64,000 bases of DNA, from NCBI GenBank assembly GCA_023393125.1, contig JAEWMQ010000041.1, positions 69,433 to 133,432 of the forward strand. Direction: 5' to 3'. Shown here piece by piece: positions 1 through 7,125 of this stretch. Source of the stretch: Bacillota bacterium. GTDB taxonomy: Bacteria; Bacillota; Clostridia; Lachnospirales; Cellulosilyticaceae. The notes under the pieces were generated by a model. The model ran no database searches. It was not told where the DNA came from and was given only the letters and a program-made list of their open reading frames with translations. A program made the position numbers and the translations under genes. The first letter of the stretch is position 1, and each line of letters opens with the position of its first letter.

Positions 1-16
1 GAGGGGGATGGTGAAA

Positions 17-328
17 ATGGATATTAAAGATTTAGATCGTTTAGCAAAAGAAAATGCACCGATGCCTAGTGGATTAGCTATGCATGAGCAGTGTTATTAT
101 ATTTCTTCACGAGGCTTGTATCAGCAATATGCAGCAAAAGCCATTAGCCTTTCACAAGCTAAACTAGAAAAAAAGCAAGTGATTGAACAATATCAAAAGG
201 GTCAGCAGCAGTGGGAACTATTCATAGGTTTATTTGAATTACAAAGCAAACTGACACAATTGAAAGAAGAAGAATTTAATAGTGTATTAGAATTTGAAAT
301 ATTAGAACATATTAATCAGTTACTATAA
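17..328 (+). CDS. Small hypothetical protein
   Basis: A 103-residue soluble protein that I do not recognise. It is rich in Gln, Lys and Leu and probably all helical: residues 40-75 (KAISLSQAKLEKKQVIEQYQ onward) look like a long amphipathic or coiled-coil helix. There is no signal peptide or membrane segment. An in-frame ATG lies at 8, but the purine-rich GAGGGGG at 1-7 touches it. The ATG at 17 has normal spacing and gives the start MDIKDLDRLAK. The gene lies at the window edge, so any upstream operon partner is out of view. It ends about 65 bp before the flavin-reductase-like gene and may be cotranscribed with it. Confidence 0.6.
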   Translation: MDIKDLDRLAKENAPMPSGLAMHEQCYYISSRGLYQQYAAKAISLSQAKLEKKQVIEQYQKGQQQWELFIGLFELQSKLTQLKEEEFNSVLEFEILEHINQLL

Positions 329-394
329 GGTTGGTATTTCATTATCAATCAAACAAAAGAAAGACGAGTAGATTTTTTGAAAGGATTAGTTAAG

Positions 395-1150
395 ATGGGA
401 AAAGAGCATATACGTAAACAAAAATGGAAAGCAGGAAACATGGTTTATCCTATTCCGGCGGCAATGGTAAGTTGCGGAGATCGTGAAAGGGCCAATATTG
501 TAACGGTAGGTTGGACAGGCACCATTTGTACTAATCCACCTATGACCTATATTTCTTTAAGGCCGTCTCGCTTTTCCTATGATCTCATCAAAGAAAGTGG
601 TTATTTTGTTATTAACCTTACCACTAGAAGCTTAGTAAGAGCAACAGATTTTTGTGGGGTAAAAAGTGGAAGAGATATCGATAAGTTTAAGGCTATGAAT
701 CTTACGGTAATAAGAGATGAGGAAACAGGATGTCCTATGATAGGAGAAAGCCCTGTAAGCATTGTTTGTAAGACAAAAGAAATTAAAGAATTAGGATCAC
801 ATCATATGTTTATTGCAGATGTACTTAATGTTTATATTGATGAAACATATTTAGATGAAAAAGGGAAGTTTCATTTAAATGCAACAGACTTAATTGCCTA
901 TTCTCATGGGAGTTACTTAACTTTAGGTGAAGAATTAGGAAGCTTTGGTTATTCTATTTGTAAGACTAAAAAGAAGGATATGACAAATAAAATAAAAAAT
1001 GTTTCTAAGCCTTTACAGAGTAATAAATTAAAGGATGAATCAGTAAGTACTCATAAAAATAAACGTAAAAGCCAACAGAATTTTGACAAAAACTCTAGTA
1101 CGAAAAACAAGATGAAAAAAGCTATTACTCATCAAAAGAAGAAAAAATAA
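395..1150 (+). CDS. Flavin reductase family protein (FMN-binding split barrel) with lysine-rich tail
   Basis: Residues 1-185 match the flavin reductase-like split-barrel family: a PIPAAMVSCGD opening, TICTNPPMTYISLRP, then YFVINLTTRSLVRATDFCG and the DKFKAMNLT segment. Such proteins bind FMN and reduce flavin, or act as small redox flavoproteins, in the cytoplasm. A TTG at 377 could extend the frame. I prefer the ATG at 395 because AAGGA at 380-384 sits about 10 nt before it, giving 251 aa. Residues from about 190 to the end form an unusual tail of Lys, Asn, Ser and Gln that ends in a lysine run, with no recognisable domain. It may be a disordered nucleic-acid or membrane-surface tether. The electron donor and physiological substrate cannot be read from sequence. 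Confidence 0.85.
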   Translation: MGKEHIRKQKWKAGNMVYPIPAAMVSCGDRERANIVTVGWTGTICTNPPMTYISLRPSRFSYDLIKESGYFVINLTTRSLVRATDFCGVKSGRDIDKFKAMNLTVIRDEETGCPMIGESPVSIVCKTKEIKELGSHHMFIADVLNVYIDETYLDEKGKFHLNATDLIAYSHGSYLTLGEELGSFGYSICKTKKKDMTNKIKNVSKPLQSNKLKDESVSTHKNKRKSQQNFDKNSSTKNKMKKAITHQKKKK

Positions 1151-1212
1151 AACAATGCAATTTAATCAAAAGAACGCCTCTATCGGCTTTAAAAAGTAGA
1201 ATAATGAAAGAT

Positions 1213-1261
1213 AAAGCAATAGGAGTGAATAAATGGAAAATTTATTCACTCCTATTGCTTT
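1213..1261. terminator. Bidirectional hairpin terminator
   Basis: Perfect 21-bp inverted repeat (arms 1213-1233 and 1241-1261, 7-nt loop) between the convergent flavin-reductase and DUF4397-like genes. A-rich and T-rich flanks on either side suit intrinsic termination in both directions. Confidence 0.85.
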
Positions 1262-1270
1262 ATTTAAGAT

Positions 1271-1897
1271 TTAAAAGGATAAAAAAGAACTCCCATCAAT
1301 GGATAATAAAAAATGCAAAGGATAATTGTCTGAAGCATTTCCAAGTAGATAAAGTGTGTAGATACGAGAAATTTTAAAAGAAGAATTTTTTAATTCACAT
1401 ACAGTGTCATTTTTCTCATGAGTTAAAGCAGTTATGTCATAAGTTCCAGGGGTAAAAGAGAGATAATGAGAGCTTTGGTGAGGGGGGATTTTTCTAAAAG
1501 CTAGAGTTTGTTCGGAAAACTGAATATTAACTAAGTGTAATAAATCACAAAAAGTACCTAGGCGTAATAAACAATGTTCATTAGGTATAGGGCGTTGTGC
1601 ATCATTAATAAGATAAAGACCTGGACCTAATGTTTTAAAATCTGTGCTAATAATAAGTGTATAAATTTTTTCATTACTAATCCAAATAGAACGTGTGCAT
1701 AAAATATTAGTTTGTTCATGTAAAGTAATGCTGATTTGGTGTTCTCCTTTTGCAAGAGGTTTATAATGGCTAAAATCTTCATAAAGAAAGTCTTTTATAT
1801 AAAGTACATCGTCTAAGTAAACATCTAGACTAACTGGATTTGGAAGTGCATGAAAACAACGTAAAAAAGCTTCAAAAGTATCTTTTTTATTTTTCAT
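1271..1897 (-). CDS. DUF4397-like protein
   Basis: A 208-aa protein without a signal peptide. The opening FLRCFHALPNPVSLDVYLDD, followed by a YKPLAKGEHQISIT segment, matches the DUF4397 pattern (a beta-sandwich: R-hAsP...vDVyvdg...y..l.aG.y.i.v). A second, weaker copy appears in the C-terminal half (CLLRLGTFCDLLHLVNIQFS, then YLSFTPGTYDITAL). Many DUF4397 proteins of clostridia are envelope-associated and of unknown function. This one has no export signal, so it is probably cytoplasmic or on the spore coat (inference). The start has GAGG eight nt upstream. It is transcribed alone and ends at the bidirectional terminator. Confidence 0.6.
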   Translation of the reverse strand: MKNKKDTFEAFLRCFHALPNPVSLDVYLDDVLYIKDFLYEDFSHYKPLAKGEHQISITLHEQTNILCTRSIWISNEKIYTLIISTDFKTLGPGLYLINDAQRPIPNEHCLLRLGTFCDLLHLVNIQFSEQTLAFRKIPPHQSSHYLSFTPGTYDITALTHEKNDTVCELKNSSFKISRIYTLYLLGNASDNYPLHFLLSIDGSSFLSF

Positions 1898-2023
1898 AAC
1901 AATGCCTCATTATTCATATTCTATTATAGTATATGTAAAAGGTTAAAAATCATGTTACCTACCCGTTAGAAGACATACAAGTTGATTATAGATAGAAATA
2001 AGTAAGATAATTATATAAAGTAA

Positions 2024-2067
2024 CTAATTATTTTATAAATAATTAGAAAATGATGTTCTTGTTGACA
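2024..2067. promoter_or_regulatory. Inverted repeat next to a TTGACA element, divergent control region
   Basis: The 222-bp gap between the divergent DUF4397-like and AlbA_2 genes holds a perfect 10-bp inverted repeat (ctaattattt and aaataattag, arms 2024-2033 and 2037-2046). Fifteen bp downstream is a TTGACA at 2062-2067. No convincing -10 lies at 17 bp; TATCAT at 2088-2093 is 20 bp away. I read the repeat as a possible operator for the signalling operon. Confidence 0.35.
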
Positions 2068-2120
2068 GAAATATTATAAAATGAGGGTATCATTATATGG
2101 AATTCTGAGGGAGGTTATAG

Positions 2121-3239
2121 ATGAATAAACATAAGCTAATGCAGCTCTTAAAAAATGATGAAGGATTTAAATTAGATTTTAAATTGAAATTGAGTTTAGA
2201 ATTAGATTCAGAAAAAAAAGAGTTTGTAAAGGATGTAATTGCTATAGCAAATACACCGGGTGGGAGAGGTTATATCATATTTGGTGTAGAAGATGCAACG
2301 AGACAAATTATAGGTTTAGAAGCTATCCCTGAGCACATTGAGGAACGCATTCAACAAATAATTGCTAATAGGGCAATGCCACCTGTTCCTGTACGCTTTG
2401 ACACTATAGAAGTAGAACAAAAGGTATTAGGTGTTGTTACTATTTTTAAAAGTATGCAAGTGCCTCATCAAATGCTTCAAACAGGTGCATTTTATATAAG
2501 AAGAGGGTCTACAACAGATAAAGCTACAAGACATGAAGTGGCTAATATGTTACAGCAATATGGCATGCTAAGTTTTGAAAATGTACCTTGTAGAGGAAGT
2601 AGCCTAAGGGATTTAGATGAAAAAGCTTTAAGTATTAAATGGGGGAATCAATTAGCGAATAATCATGAGCAGCTTTTATTATTAAGTTCATTAGGTATTA
2701 TTGCAACAGATTATGAAAAAGAAGTCTATTATCCAACCTACGGTGGCTTGTTATTATTTGGAAAGCATCCACAGGATTTTATACCGCAAGCTATCGTGGA
2801 AGTGAGTTGTAATAATCAGGTGATTGGAATAGAAGGTAACATTTTAGAGATGATTAAGGCCTTTGAAGAGTATGTAAGTAAGTTGTTACCTAAAAAATAT
2901 CCGATTTCTGGACTAGTAGAAGTACTTACTAATGCAATTATACATAGAAGTTATTGGAATAATACACAATATATTCAAGTTATTATTGATAAAAACTATG
3001 TGAAAGTGATCAATCCTATGAGTCATGAAATATATGAAGGAAAAGAGCGACGTTGGCGAGTTAACCCTTGGCTATACTCGCGGCTTCTTATTATGAGTCA
3101 AAGACAAGATAATTTTCATCTAGGAATAGGACTTGAGAAAACTAGAAAGCTATTCGAGACAGCTGGAGGTATTAAAATTGAAACAAAGCGTTTAGAAGGT
3201 ATTTTTGAAGTGACTTTACCAGGGATAGCAGTTTACTAA
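2121..3239 (+). CDS. AlbA_2/Schlafen-like DNA-binding domain plus HATPase_c_4 regulator
   Basis: A 372-aa putative transcriptional regulator of the COG2865 type. Residues 8-130 form the AlbA_2 (Schlafen AAA_4-like) domain: FKLDFKLKLS, then DVIAIANTPGGRGYIIFGVE and a GAFYIRRGSTTDKATRHEV segment. Residues 255-365 resemble the HATPase_c_4 module: LVEVLTNAIIHRSYW, then VNPWLYSRLL and HLGIGLEKTRKLFETAGG. A C-terminal winged helix, common in the family, is not evident. GGGAGGT lies 6 nt before the start. It ends 17 bp before the DRTGG-like gene and is probably first in the hydrogenase signalling operon, so it may regulate it (inference from position). Confidence 0.75.
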   Translation: MNKHKLMQLLKNDEGFKLDFKLKLSLELDSEKKEFVKDVIAIANTPGGRGYIIFGVEDATRQIIGLEAIPEHIEERIQQIIANRAMPPVPVRFDTIEVEQKVLGVVTIFKSMQVPHQMLQTGAFYIRRGSTTDKATRHEVANMLQQYGMLSFENVPCRGSSLRDLDEKALSIKWGNQLANNHEQLLLLSSLGIIATDYEKEVYYPTYGGLLLFGKHPQDFIPQAIVEVSCNNQVIGIEGNILEMIKAFEEYVSKLLPKKYPISGLVEVLTNAIIHRSYWNNTQYIQVIIDKNYVKVINPMSHEIYEGKERRWRVNPWLYSRLLIMSQRQDNFHLGIGLEKTRKLFETAGGIKIETKRLEGIFEVTLPGIAVY

Positions 3240-3256
3240 TTAAGGGGGAAATGATT

Positions 3257-3607
3257 ATGCAATTAAGAGAAGTAAAGAATTTATTAAATGCTAAATTATG
3301 GATTGGAGAAGAACAACTTTCTAGTGAGGTGTATACTGCATGCGGGTGTGATTTAATGAGTGATGTACTCGCTTTTGCAAAGGAAAAAGTTCTACTATTA
3401 ACAGGACTTGTAAATTTACAGGTTATTAGAACTGCTGAAATGCTAGATATTAAAGCTATCGTTTTTGTAAGAGGAAAATCACCTAGTGAAGATATGGTTA
3501 AATTAGCAAAAGAAAAAGGTATGGCTATTTTTTCCACAGAAGAACCACTCTATATAGCCTGCGGTAAATTATATGAAGCAGGCTTAAGAGGTAAAGGAGA
3601 CGCATAG
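3257..3607 (+). CDS. DRTGG-domain-like protein 1
   Basis: A 116-aa protein that opens MQLREVKNLLNAKLWIGEEQ and continues as a compact alpha/beta unit with LLLTGLVNLQVIRTAEML and IKAIVFVRGKSPSEDMV. This is the pattern of the short DRTGG-family proteins found beside clostridial [FeFe]-hydrogenase genes. The literal DRTGG motif is absent. DRTGG domains also occur in phosphotransacetylases and next to CBS domains, where they are thought to be ligand-binding or structural. ATG 3251 is too close to the GGGGG ribosome site, so I chose ATG 3257. It is followed 1 bp later by the HATPase gene. It is paralogous to the protein at 5376. Confidence 0.7.
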   Translation: MQLREVKNLLNAKLWIGEEQLSSEVYTACGCDLMSDVLAFAKEKVLLLTGLVNLQVIRTAEMLDIKAIVFVRGKSPSEDMVKLAKEKGMAIFSTEEPLYIACGKLYEAGLRGKGDA

Positions 3608-3608
3608 T

Positions 3609-4031
3609 ATGAGATTACATTACCAGGTAGATGGGGAAGATTTCTTAAGAGCAGGAGAAGCTTCAGCGTCATTAAAAAGAACTTTAAAACAACTGGGAAT
3701 GGATGCAACTATCATTAGAAAAATTGCGATTGCTATGTATGAAGCAGAGATGAATATGGTTATTCATGCTGATGGGGGAGATATAGATGTAGAAATTTGT
3801 ACGGATTATGTCACTGTTATTTTGAAAGATATAGGACCAGGCATACCCGATATTGACCTAGCTATGAAGGCCGGTTATTCAACTGCTTCTCATCAAATAC
3901 GAGAGTTAGGATTTGGTGCGGGTATGGGACTCCCTAATATGAAGAAATATAGTGATGCTTTGCATATTGAATCTAAAGTAGGTTCAGGAACTACTGTAAC
4001 TATTAAAGTTTTTGTGGCAACTAATGAATGA
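3609..4031 (+). CDS. RsbW/SpoIIAB-like HATPase (putative serine kinase or anti-sigma factor)
   Basis: A 140-aa GHKL ATPase made of a single HATPase_c domain. The N-box is in YEAEMNMVIHADGG (residues 45-58), the G1 box is DIGPGIPD and the G2 box is GFGAGMGLPNM, ahead of the usual C-terminal strand with GSGTTVTI. Proteins of this size are anti-sigma factors or serine kinases that phosphorylate STAS antagonists in partner-switching systems. No STAS gene or dedicated sigma factor is nearby. It is tightly packed between the DRTGG-like and hydrogenase-like genes. Together with the PP2C phosphatase at 13065 it suggests a kinase/phosphatase pair acting on an unseen partner (inference). Confidence 0.8.
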   Translation: MRLHYQVDGEDFLRAGEASASLKRTLKQLGMDATIIRKIAIAMYEAEMNMVIHADGGDIDVEICTDYVTVILKDIGPGIPDIDLAMKAGYSTASHQIRELGFGAGMGLPNMKKYSDALHIESKVGSGTTVTIKVFVATNE

Positions 4032-4050
4032 GAAAGGAGGAAATAGGCTT

Positions 4051-5379
4051 ATGTATACCCACTCAGTGACAATTGAAAAAGAAAAATGCATTGGTTGTAC
4101 AGATTGTATTAAGCGCTGTCCAACTGAGGCTATTAGGGTGAGGGGATCCAAAGCAGAAATTATAGAAGAACGTTGTATTGACTGTGGTAATTGCATAAGG
4201 ATTTGTAGAAATGGCGCTAAAAAAGCAGTCATGGATGAGTGGGAGATGCTGAGTAATTATACTTACTCTGTAGCCCTTCCTCCACCCTCACTATATGCTC
4301 AGTTCCCTAAAATAAAAAATATTAATGAGATATTAGAAGCACTTTATTGCATAGGTTTTACTGATTGTTTTGAAGTAGCTTTTGCAGCAGAAATGATTAC
4401 ACAAAGAATTTATGATTTTTTAGAAAAAGCAACACACCTACCTGTTATTTCATCTTCATGCCCTGCTATTGTGAGACTAATTCAAAGACGTTTTCCATCA
4501 TTATTACCTCATTTATTACCACTCATGTCACCTATGGAATTAGCTGCACGTTATGTTAAAAAGCAATATGCAGAAAGAGGAATTGATCAAAAAGAAGTAG
4601 GTGTGTTTTTTATTTCCCCATGTCCTGCTAAAGCAACTGAGATTCACCGGCCAAAAGGCTTCTCAATGTCTTATGTGGATGGGGTTTTATCTATGCAAGC
4701 TTTATATAAAAAGATGAAGTCTAATCTAAAGCCTTTCGAAGGAAAAACCTTACATCGCAAAAGTAGTTATATTGGATTGATGTGGGCTATGAGAACAGGA
4801 AGTCTAGATCAACATCGTATTAAAAGTCATATTTCTGTGGATGGGATGGAAAATGTAATTGGTATATTAGAGAAGGTGGAAGATGGAACATTGACAAATG
4901 TAAGCTACATTGAAGCTCTTGGATGCACAGGAGGATGCTTGGGAGGCGTTTTAACGGTTGAAAATGCATTTATAAGCTGTAATACACTTAAAAAATGGAT
5001 TGATCAAGAGAGTAGTAGTAAGCAAATTATAAAGTATCCAGAGATTTGGAGGGCGTTAAAAGAAGAAGCTTGTTATTTTGAAAAAAATATTACTCCAAGA
5101 CCTGTTTTTACCTTGGATAGTGATATAGAGAAGGCCATTGTAAAAATGCAAGGCATAGAAGAACTATATGGAAAGCTACCACAAATAGATTGTGGGGCAT
5201 GTGGTGCACCTACTTGTAGATGCTTCGCCGAGGATGTTATTAAACAAAGGGCAAAAGTTGAAGAATGTGTTTTCATGCTAAGAGAAAAGATTAAAGATTT
5301 ATCCGATCAAATACATGCTTTAACTCAAATTAATGTTCCGACTGAAAAAAGAGAAGTAAAAAAGGAGGAAATGAAATGA
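4051..5379 (+). CDS. Divergent [FeFe]-hydrogenase homologue, putative sensory type (group D-like)
   Basis: 442 aa. N-terminal 2x[4Fe-4S] ferredoxin (CIGCTDCIKRCP at about residue 13, then CIDCGNCIRICR). The H-cluster domain spans roughly residues 70-350. A C-terminal FeS domain carries DCGACGAPTCRCFAEDV. The L1 motif reads SSSCPAI in place of TSCCPxW, so the cysteine that relays protons in catalytic enzymes is Ser. L2 is SPCPAKATE and L3 is LGCTGGCLGG without the final GGGQP. The four cysteine ligands of the H-cluster remain. Poor turnover and a sensory or regulatory role are therefore likely (inference). No PAS domain is present. The start is set by AAAGGAGG at 4035-4042; a TTG at 4012 would overlap the HATPase gene. 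It overlaps the next gene by an ATGA. Confidence 0.8.
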   Translation: MYTHSVTIEKEKCIGCTDCIKRCPTEAIRVRGSKAEIIEERCIDCGNCIRICRNGAKKAVMDEWEMLSNYTYSVALPPPSLYAQFPKIKNINEILEALYCIGFTDCFEVAFAAEMITQRIYDFLEKATHLPVISSSCPAIVRLIQRRFPSLLPHLLPLMSPMELAARYVKKQYAERGIDQKEVGVFFISPCPAKATEIHRPKGFSMSYVDGVLSMQALYKKMKSNLKPFEGKTLHRKSSYIGLMWAMRTGSLDQHRIKSHISVDGMENVIGILEKVEDGTLTNVSYIEALGCTGGCLGGVLTVENAFISCNTLKKWIDQESSSKQIIKYPEIWRALKEEACYFEKNITPRPVFTLDSDIEKAIVKMQGIEELYGKLPQIDCGACGAPTCRCFAEDVIKQRAKVEECVFMLREKIKDLSDQIHALTQINVPTEKREVKKEEMK

Positions 5380-5705
5380 ATGTAAGAGAACTTAAGGTAG
5401 CATTAAACTTAAAATTAATGGCAGGAGAAGCAGGTCTATCACGAGAGGTAAAAGGTGGCTATACAGGAGATCTACTAAGTTTTGTAATTGCTCATGCAAA
5501 AGAAGATGATGTATGGGTTACTGTACAAGGACATATGAATACGTTAGCAGTAGCAGTTATGGTAGGCATATCTGCTATTATTTTAGCTGAAGGAGTAGAA
5601 ATTGATGAAGAGATGAGGCTAAGGGCAAATCAAGAAAAAATACCTGTATTTAGTTCAGAGAACAATAGTTTTACATTGGCACATGAAATTGCCAATTTAT
5701 TATAA
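5376..5705 (+). CDS. DRTGG-domain-like protein 2
   Basis: A 109-aa paralogue of the protein at 3257. Both open with a V(R/K)-E-L/V-K..LN.KL pattern, have a central segment of the type VTVQGHMNTLAVAVMVGISA followed by IILAEG, and end with PVFS.....T..HEIANLL. Translation is coupled to the hydrogenase-like gene: the ATG overlaps its TGA, and AAAGGAGG lies 7 nt upstream. Its role is unknown. Having two copies on either side of a sensory-type hydrogenase suggests a heteromeric partner or a small-ligand sensor (inference). No catalytic motif is visible. Confidence 0.7.
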   Translation: MNVRELKVALNLKLMAGEAGLSREVKGGYTGDLLSFVIAHAKEDDVWVTVQGHMNTLAVAVMVGISAIILAEGVEIDEEMRLRANQEKIPVFSSENNSFTLAHEIANLL

Positions 5706-5715
5706 GGAGGGCAGT

Positions 5716-6432
5716 ATGTCGCTTATATATGATTTGCATGTTCATACAGCGGCTTCACCATGTGGCGATATAACCATGACGCCTAATAATATTGTCAATA
5801 TGAGTTTACTTAAAGGGCTAGAAGTGATTGCGATTACAGATCATCAAACGGCTGCTAACTGTGAGGCTGTTATGGCGGTGGGGAAAAAAAGGGGATTATT
5901 AGTAATACCAGGTATTGAAATTGAGTGTATGGAAGAGTTTCATTTAATTGCTTTATTTAGGAACCTAAATGAGGCATGGGACATAGCCACGTGGATTAAT
6001 GAAGGTCTTCCTAAAATGAAGAACAGAAAAGATTTGTTCGGTGAACAACTTATACTTAATGAGCAAGATGAAATTGTAGGAGAACTAGAACAATTCCTTT
6101 TGACGGCAACTCAAATATCAGTATCTGATATTGTAAAAGAAGTGAGACGGAAAAAGGGTATTATTTATCCAGCACATATCGATAGAAGGAGCTATAGTAT
6201 TTTGTCTAACTTAGGAGCTGTACCAGAGGAATTAGATTTTAATATATTAGAAATCTCACAAAAATCATCTCTAAAAGAATATGAAGAAAAATATAATAAA
6301 TATACAGTTATACAATCTTCAGATGCACATTATTTGTTTGATATCTCTGAAAATACGAGAACTATACCAAGTAAAGCCCGTGAATTAATGAATTTAATTT
6401 ATAAATTGAGCAAAAGTAACAAAGACTTATGA
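5716..6432 (+). CDS. PHP-domain metal-dependent phosphoesterase
   Basis: A 238-aa PHP-family protein. The metal-binding motifs appear in order: DLHVHTAASPCGD (residues 6-18), ITDHQT, PGIEIE followed by EEFHLIALF, PAHIDR, and the C-terminal SSDAHY. PHP proteins use a trinuclear metal site to hydrolyse phosphoesters such as histidinol phosphate, oligonucleotides or 3',5'-bisphosphates; the substrate cannot be told here. AAGGAGGG at 5704-5711 fixes the ATG at 5716. It is the last gene of the signalling operon. PHP genes are recurrent neighbours of clostridial [FeFe]-hydrogenase regulators, so a role in making or destroying a nucleotide signal is possible (inference). Confidence 0.85.
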   Translation: MSLIYDLHVHTAASPCGDITMTPNNIVNMSLLKGLEVIAITDHQTAANCEAVMAVGKKRGLLVIPGIEIECMEEFHLIALFRNLNEAWDIATWINEGLPKMKNRKDLFGEQLILNEQDEIVGELEQFLLTATQISVSDIVKEVRRKKGIIYPAHIDRRSYSILSNLGAVPEELDFNILEISQKSSLKEYEEKYNKYTVIQSSDAHYLFDISENTRTIPSKARELMNLIYKLSKSNKDL

Positions 6433-6504
6433 GAATTTTATGTAAAAATTGACATAAAATTTATATAAAATGTAACACATTACTGAAAGTTCGGAATTTA
6501 TTGA

Positions 6505-6533
6505 TTGACTTAGGGTGTAAATTGTGTTATTTT
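6505..6533 (+). promoter_or_regulatory. Promoter of the bifurcating hydrogenase operon
   Basis: TTGACT (6505-6510), a 17-bp spacer and TATTTT (6528-6533) form a good sigma-A promoter upstream of hydC. The predicted start near 6540 puts the Rex-like palindrome at about +24 to +41. A second, weaker TTGACA lies at 6449-6454. Confidence 0.55.
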
Positions 6534-6563
6534 CATAAAGTAAGTACCTATTTTCTATAATTT

Positions 6564-6581
6564 TTGTTATTTTTTTAACAA
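6564..6581. promoter_or_regulatory. Rex-like operator (NADH/NAD+ responsive repressor site)
   Basis: TTGTTATTTTTTTAACAA closely matches the clostridial Rex consensus TTGTTAANNNNTTAACAA, differing only at position 7 (T for A). It is the core of a perfect 14-bp inverted repeat (6556-6569 and 6576-6589, loop of six T). It lies between the promoter and the ribosome site of an NADH-linked hydrogenase operon, which is a typical Rex target. No rex gene is in the window. Confidence 0.7.
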
Positions 6582-6616
6582 AAATTATAAAAGCTATGAA
6601 ATAAGGAGGATATATT

Positions 6617-7114
6617 ATGGCATGTGAAGGTTGCAATAATAAGCTAACCCAGAGTTTGTATGCTGAGTTAGAACAGTTCATTAATGAGCTACCTGAAAAA
6701 AAGGGAGCACTTATTGCAGTGTTACATAAGGCACAAGGTTTATTTGGTTACTTACCAAAAGAAGTGCAGATGTTTGTAGGTGAAAAGCTCAATGTTCCTG
6801 TTTCACAAGTCTATGGCGTAGTAAGTTTTTATTCCTTTTTCACCATGACACCAAAAGGGAAAAATCCTGTATCCGTTTGTTTAGGAACTGCTTGTTATGT
6901 ACGTGGTGCAGATAAAGTACTCGATGCCTTTAAGAAGGAACTAGGCATTGAGGTAGGACAAACAACAGTTGATGGTAAATTCTCATTAGATGCGCTTAGA
7001 TGCGTAGGTGCATGTGGTCTTGCACCAGTTGTACTTATTGGAGAAAAAGTATATGGCCGTATTGGCTCAGCAGAAGAAGTGAAGAAAATCCTAAGTGAAT
7101 ATGATGAAGCGTAA
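6617..7114 (+). CDS. hydC: Electron-bifurcating hydrogenase subunit HydC (NuoE-like)
   Basis: A 165-aa NuoE-family subunit. An N-terminal helical bundle (LPEKKGALIAVLHKAQGLFG, YLPKEVQMFVGEKL) precedes a thioredoxin-like [2Fe-2S] fold with cysteines in CLGTACYVRGADKVL and ALRCVGACGLAPV. It is the small electron-transfer subunit of the NAD- and ferredoxin-linked HydABC complex, which couples oxidation of NADH and reduced ferredoxin to H2 formation. AAGGAGGA lies 7 nt before the start. It is first of four tightly spaced genes (gaps 11, 17 and 18 bp) behind a promoter and a Rex-like operator. Length and motifs are normal. Confidence 0.92.
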   Translation: MACEGCNNKLTQSLYAELEQFINELPEKKGALIAVLHKAQGLFGYLPKEVQMFVGEKLNVPVSQVYGVVSFYSFFTMTPKGKNPVSVCLGTACYVRGADKVLDAFKKELGIEVGQTTVDGKFSLDALRCVGACGLAPVVLIGEKVYGRIGSAEEVKKILSEYDEA

Positions 7115-7125
7115 GGAGGAAAGCC

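Noticed and set aside
3172..3537. Antisense open frame across the AlbA_2 and DRTGG-like genes
   Set aside because: It overlaps two supported genes and has no ribosome site; it is a frame shadow.
4012..4050. TTG start for the hydrogenase homologue
   Set aside because: It overlaps the HATPase gene and has no ribosome site, while AAAGGAGG precedes ATG 4051.
4051..5379. Annotation as a normal H2-producing hydrogenase
   Set aside because: The proton-relay Cys and the end of the L3 motif are missing, and it is embedded among signalling genes.
6435..6460. AT-rich hairpin after the PHP gene as a terminator
   Set aside because: Only 8 AT pairs, no T-run and overlap with a TTGACA; read-through into the hydCDBA operon is possible.
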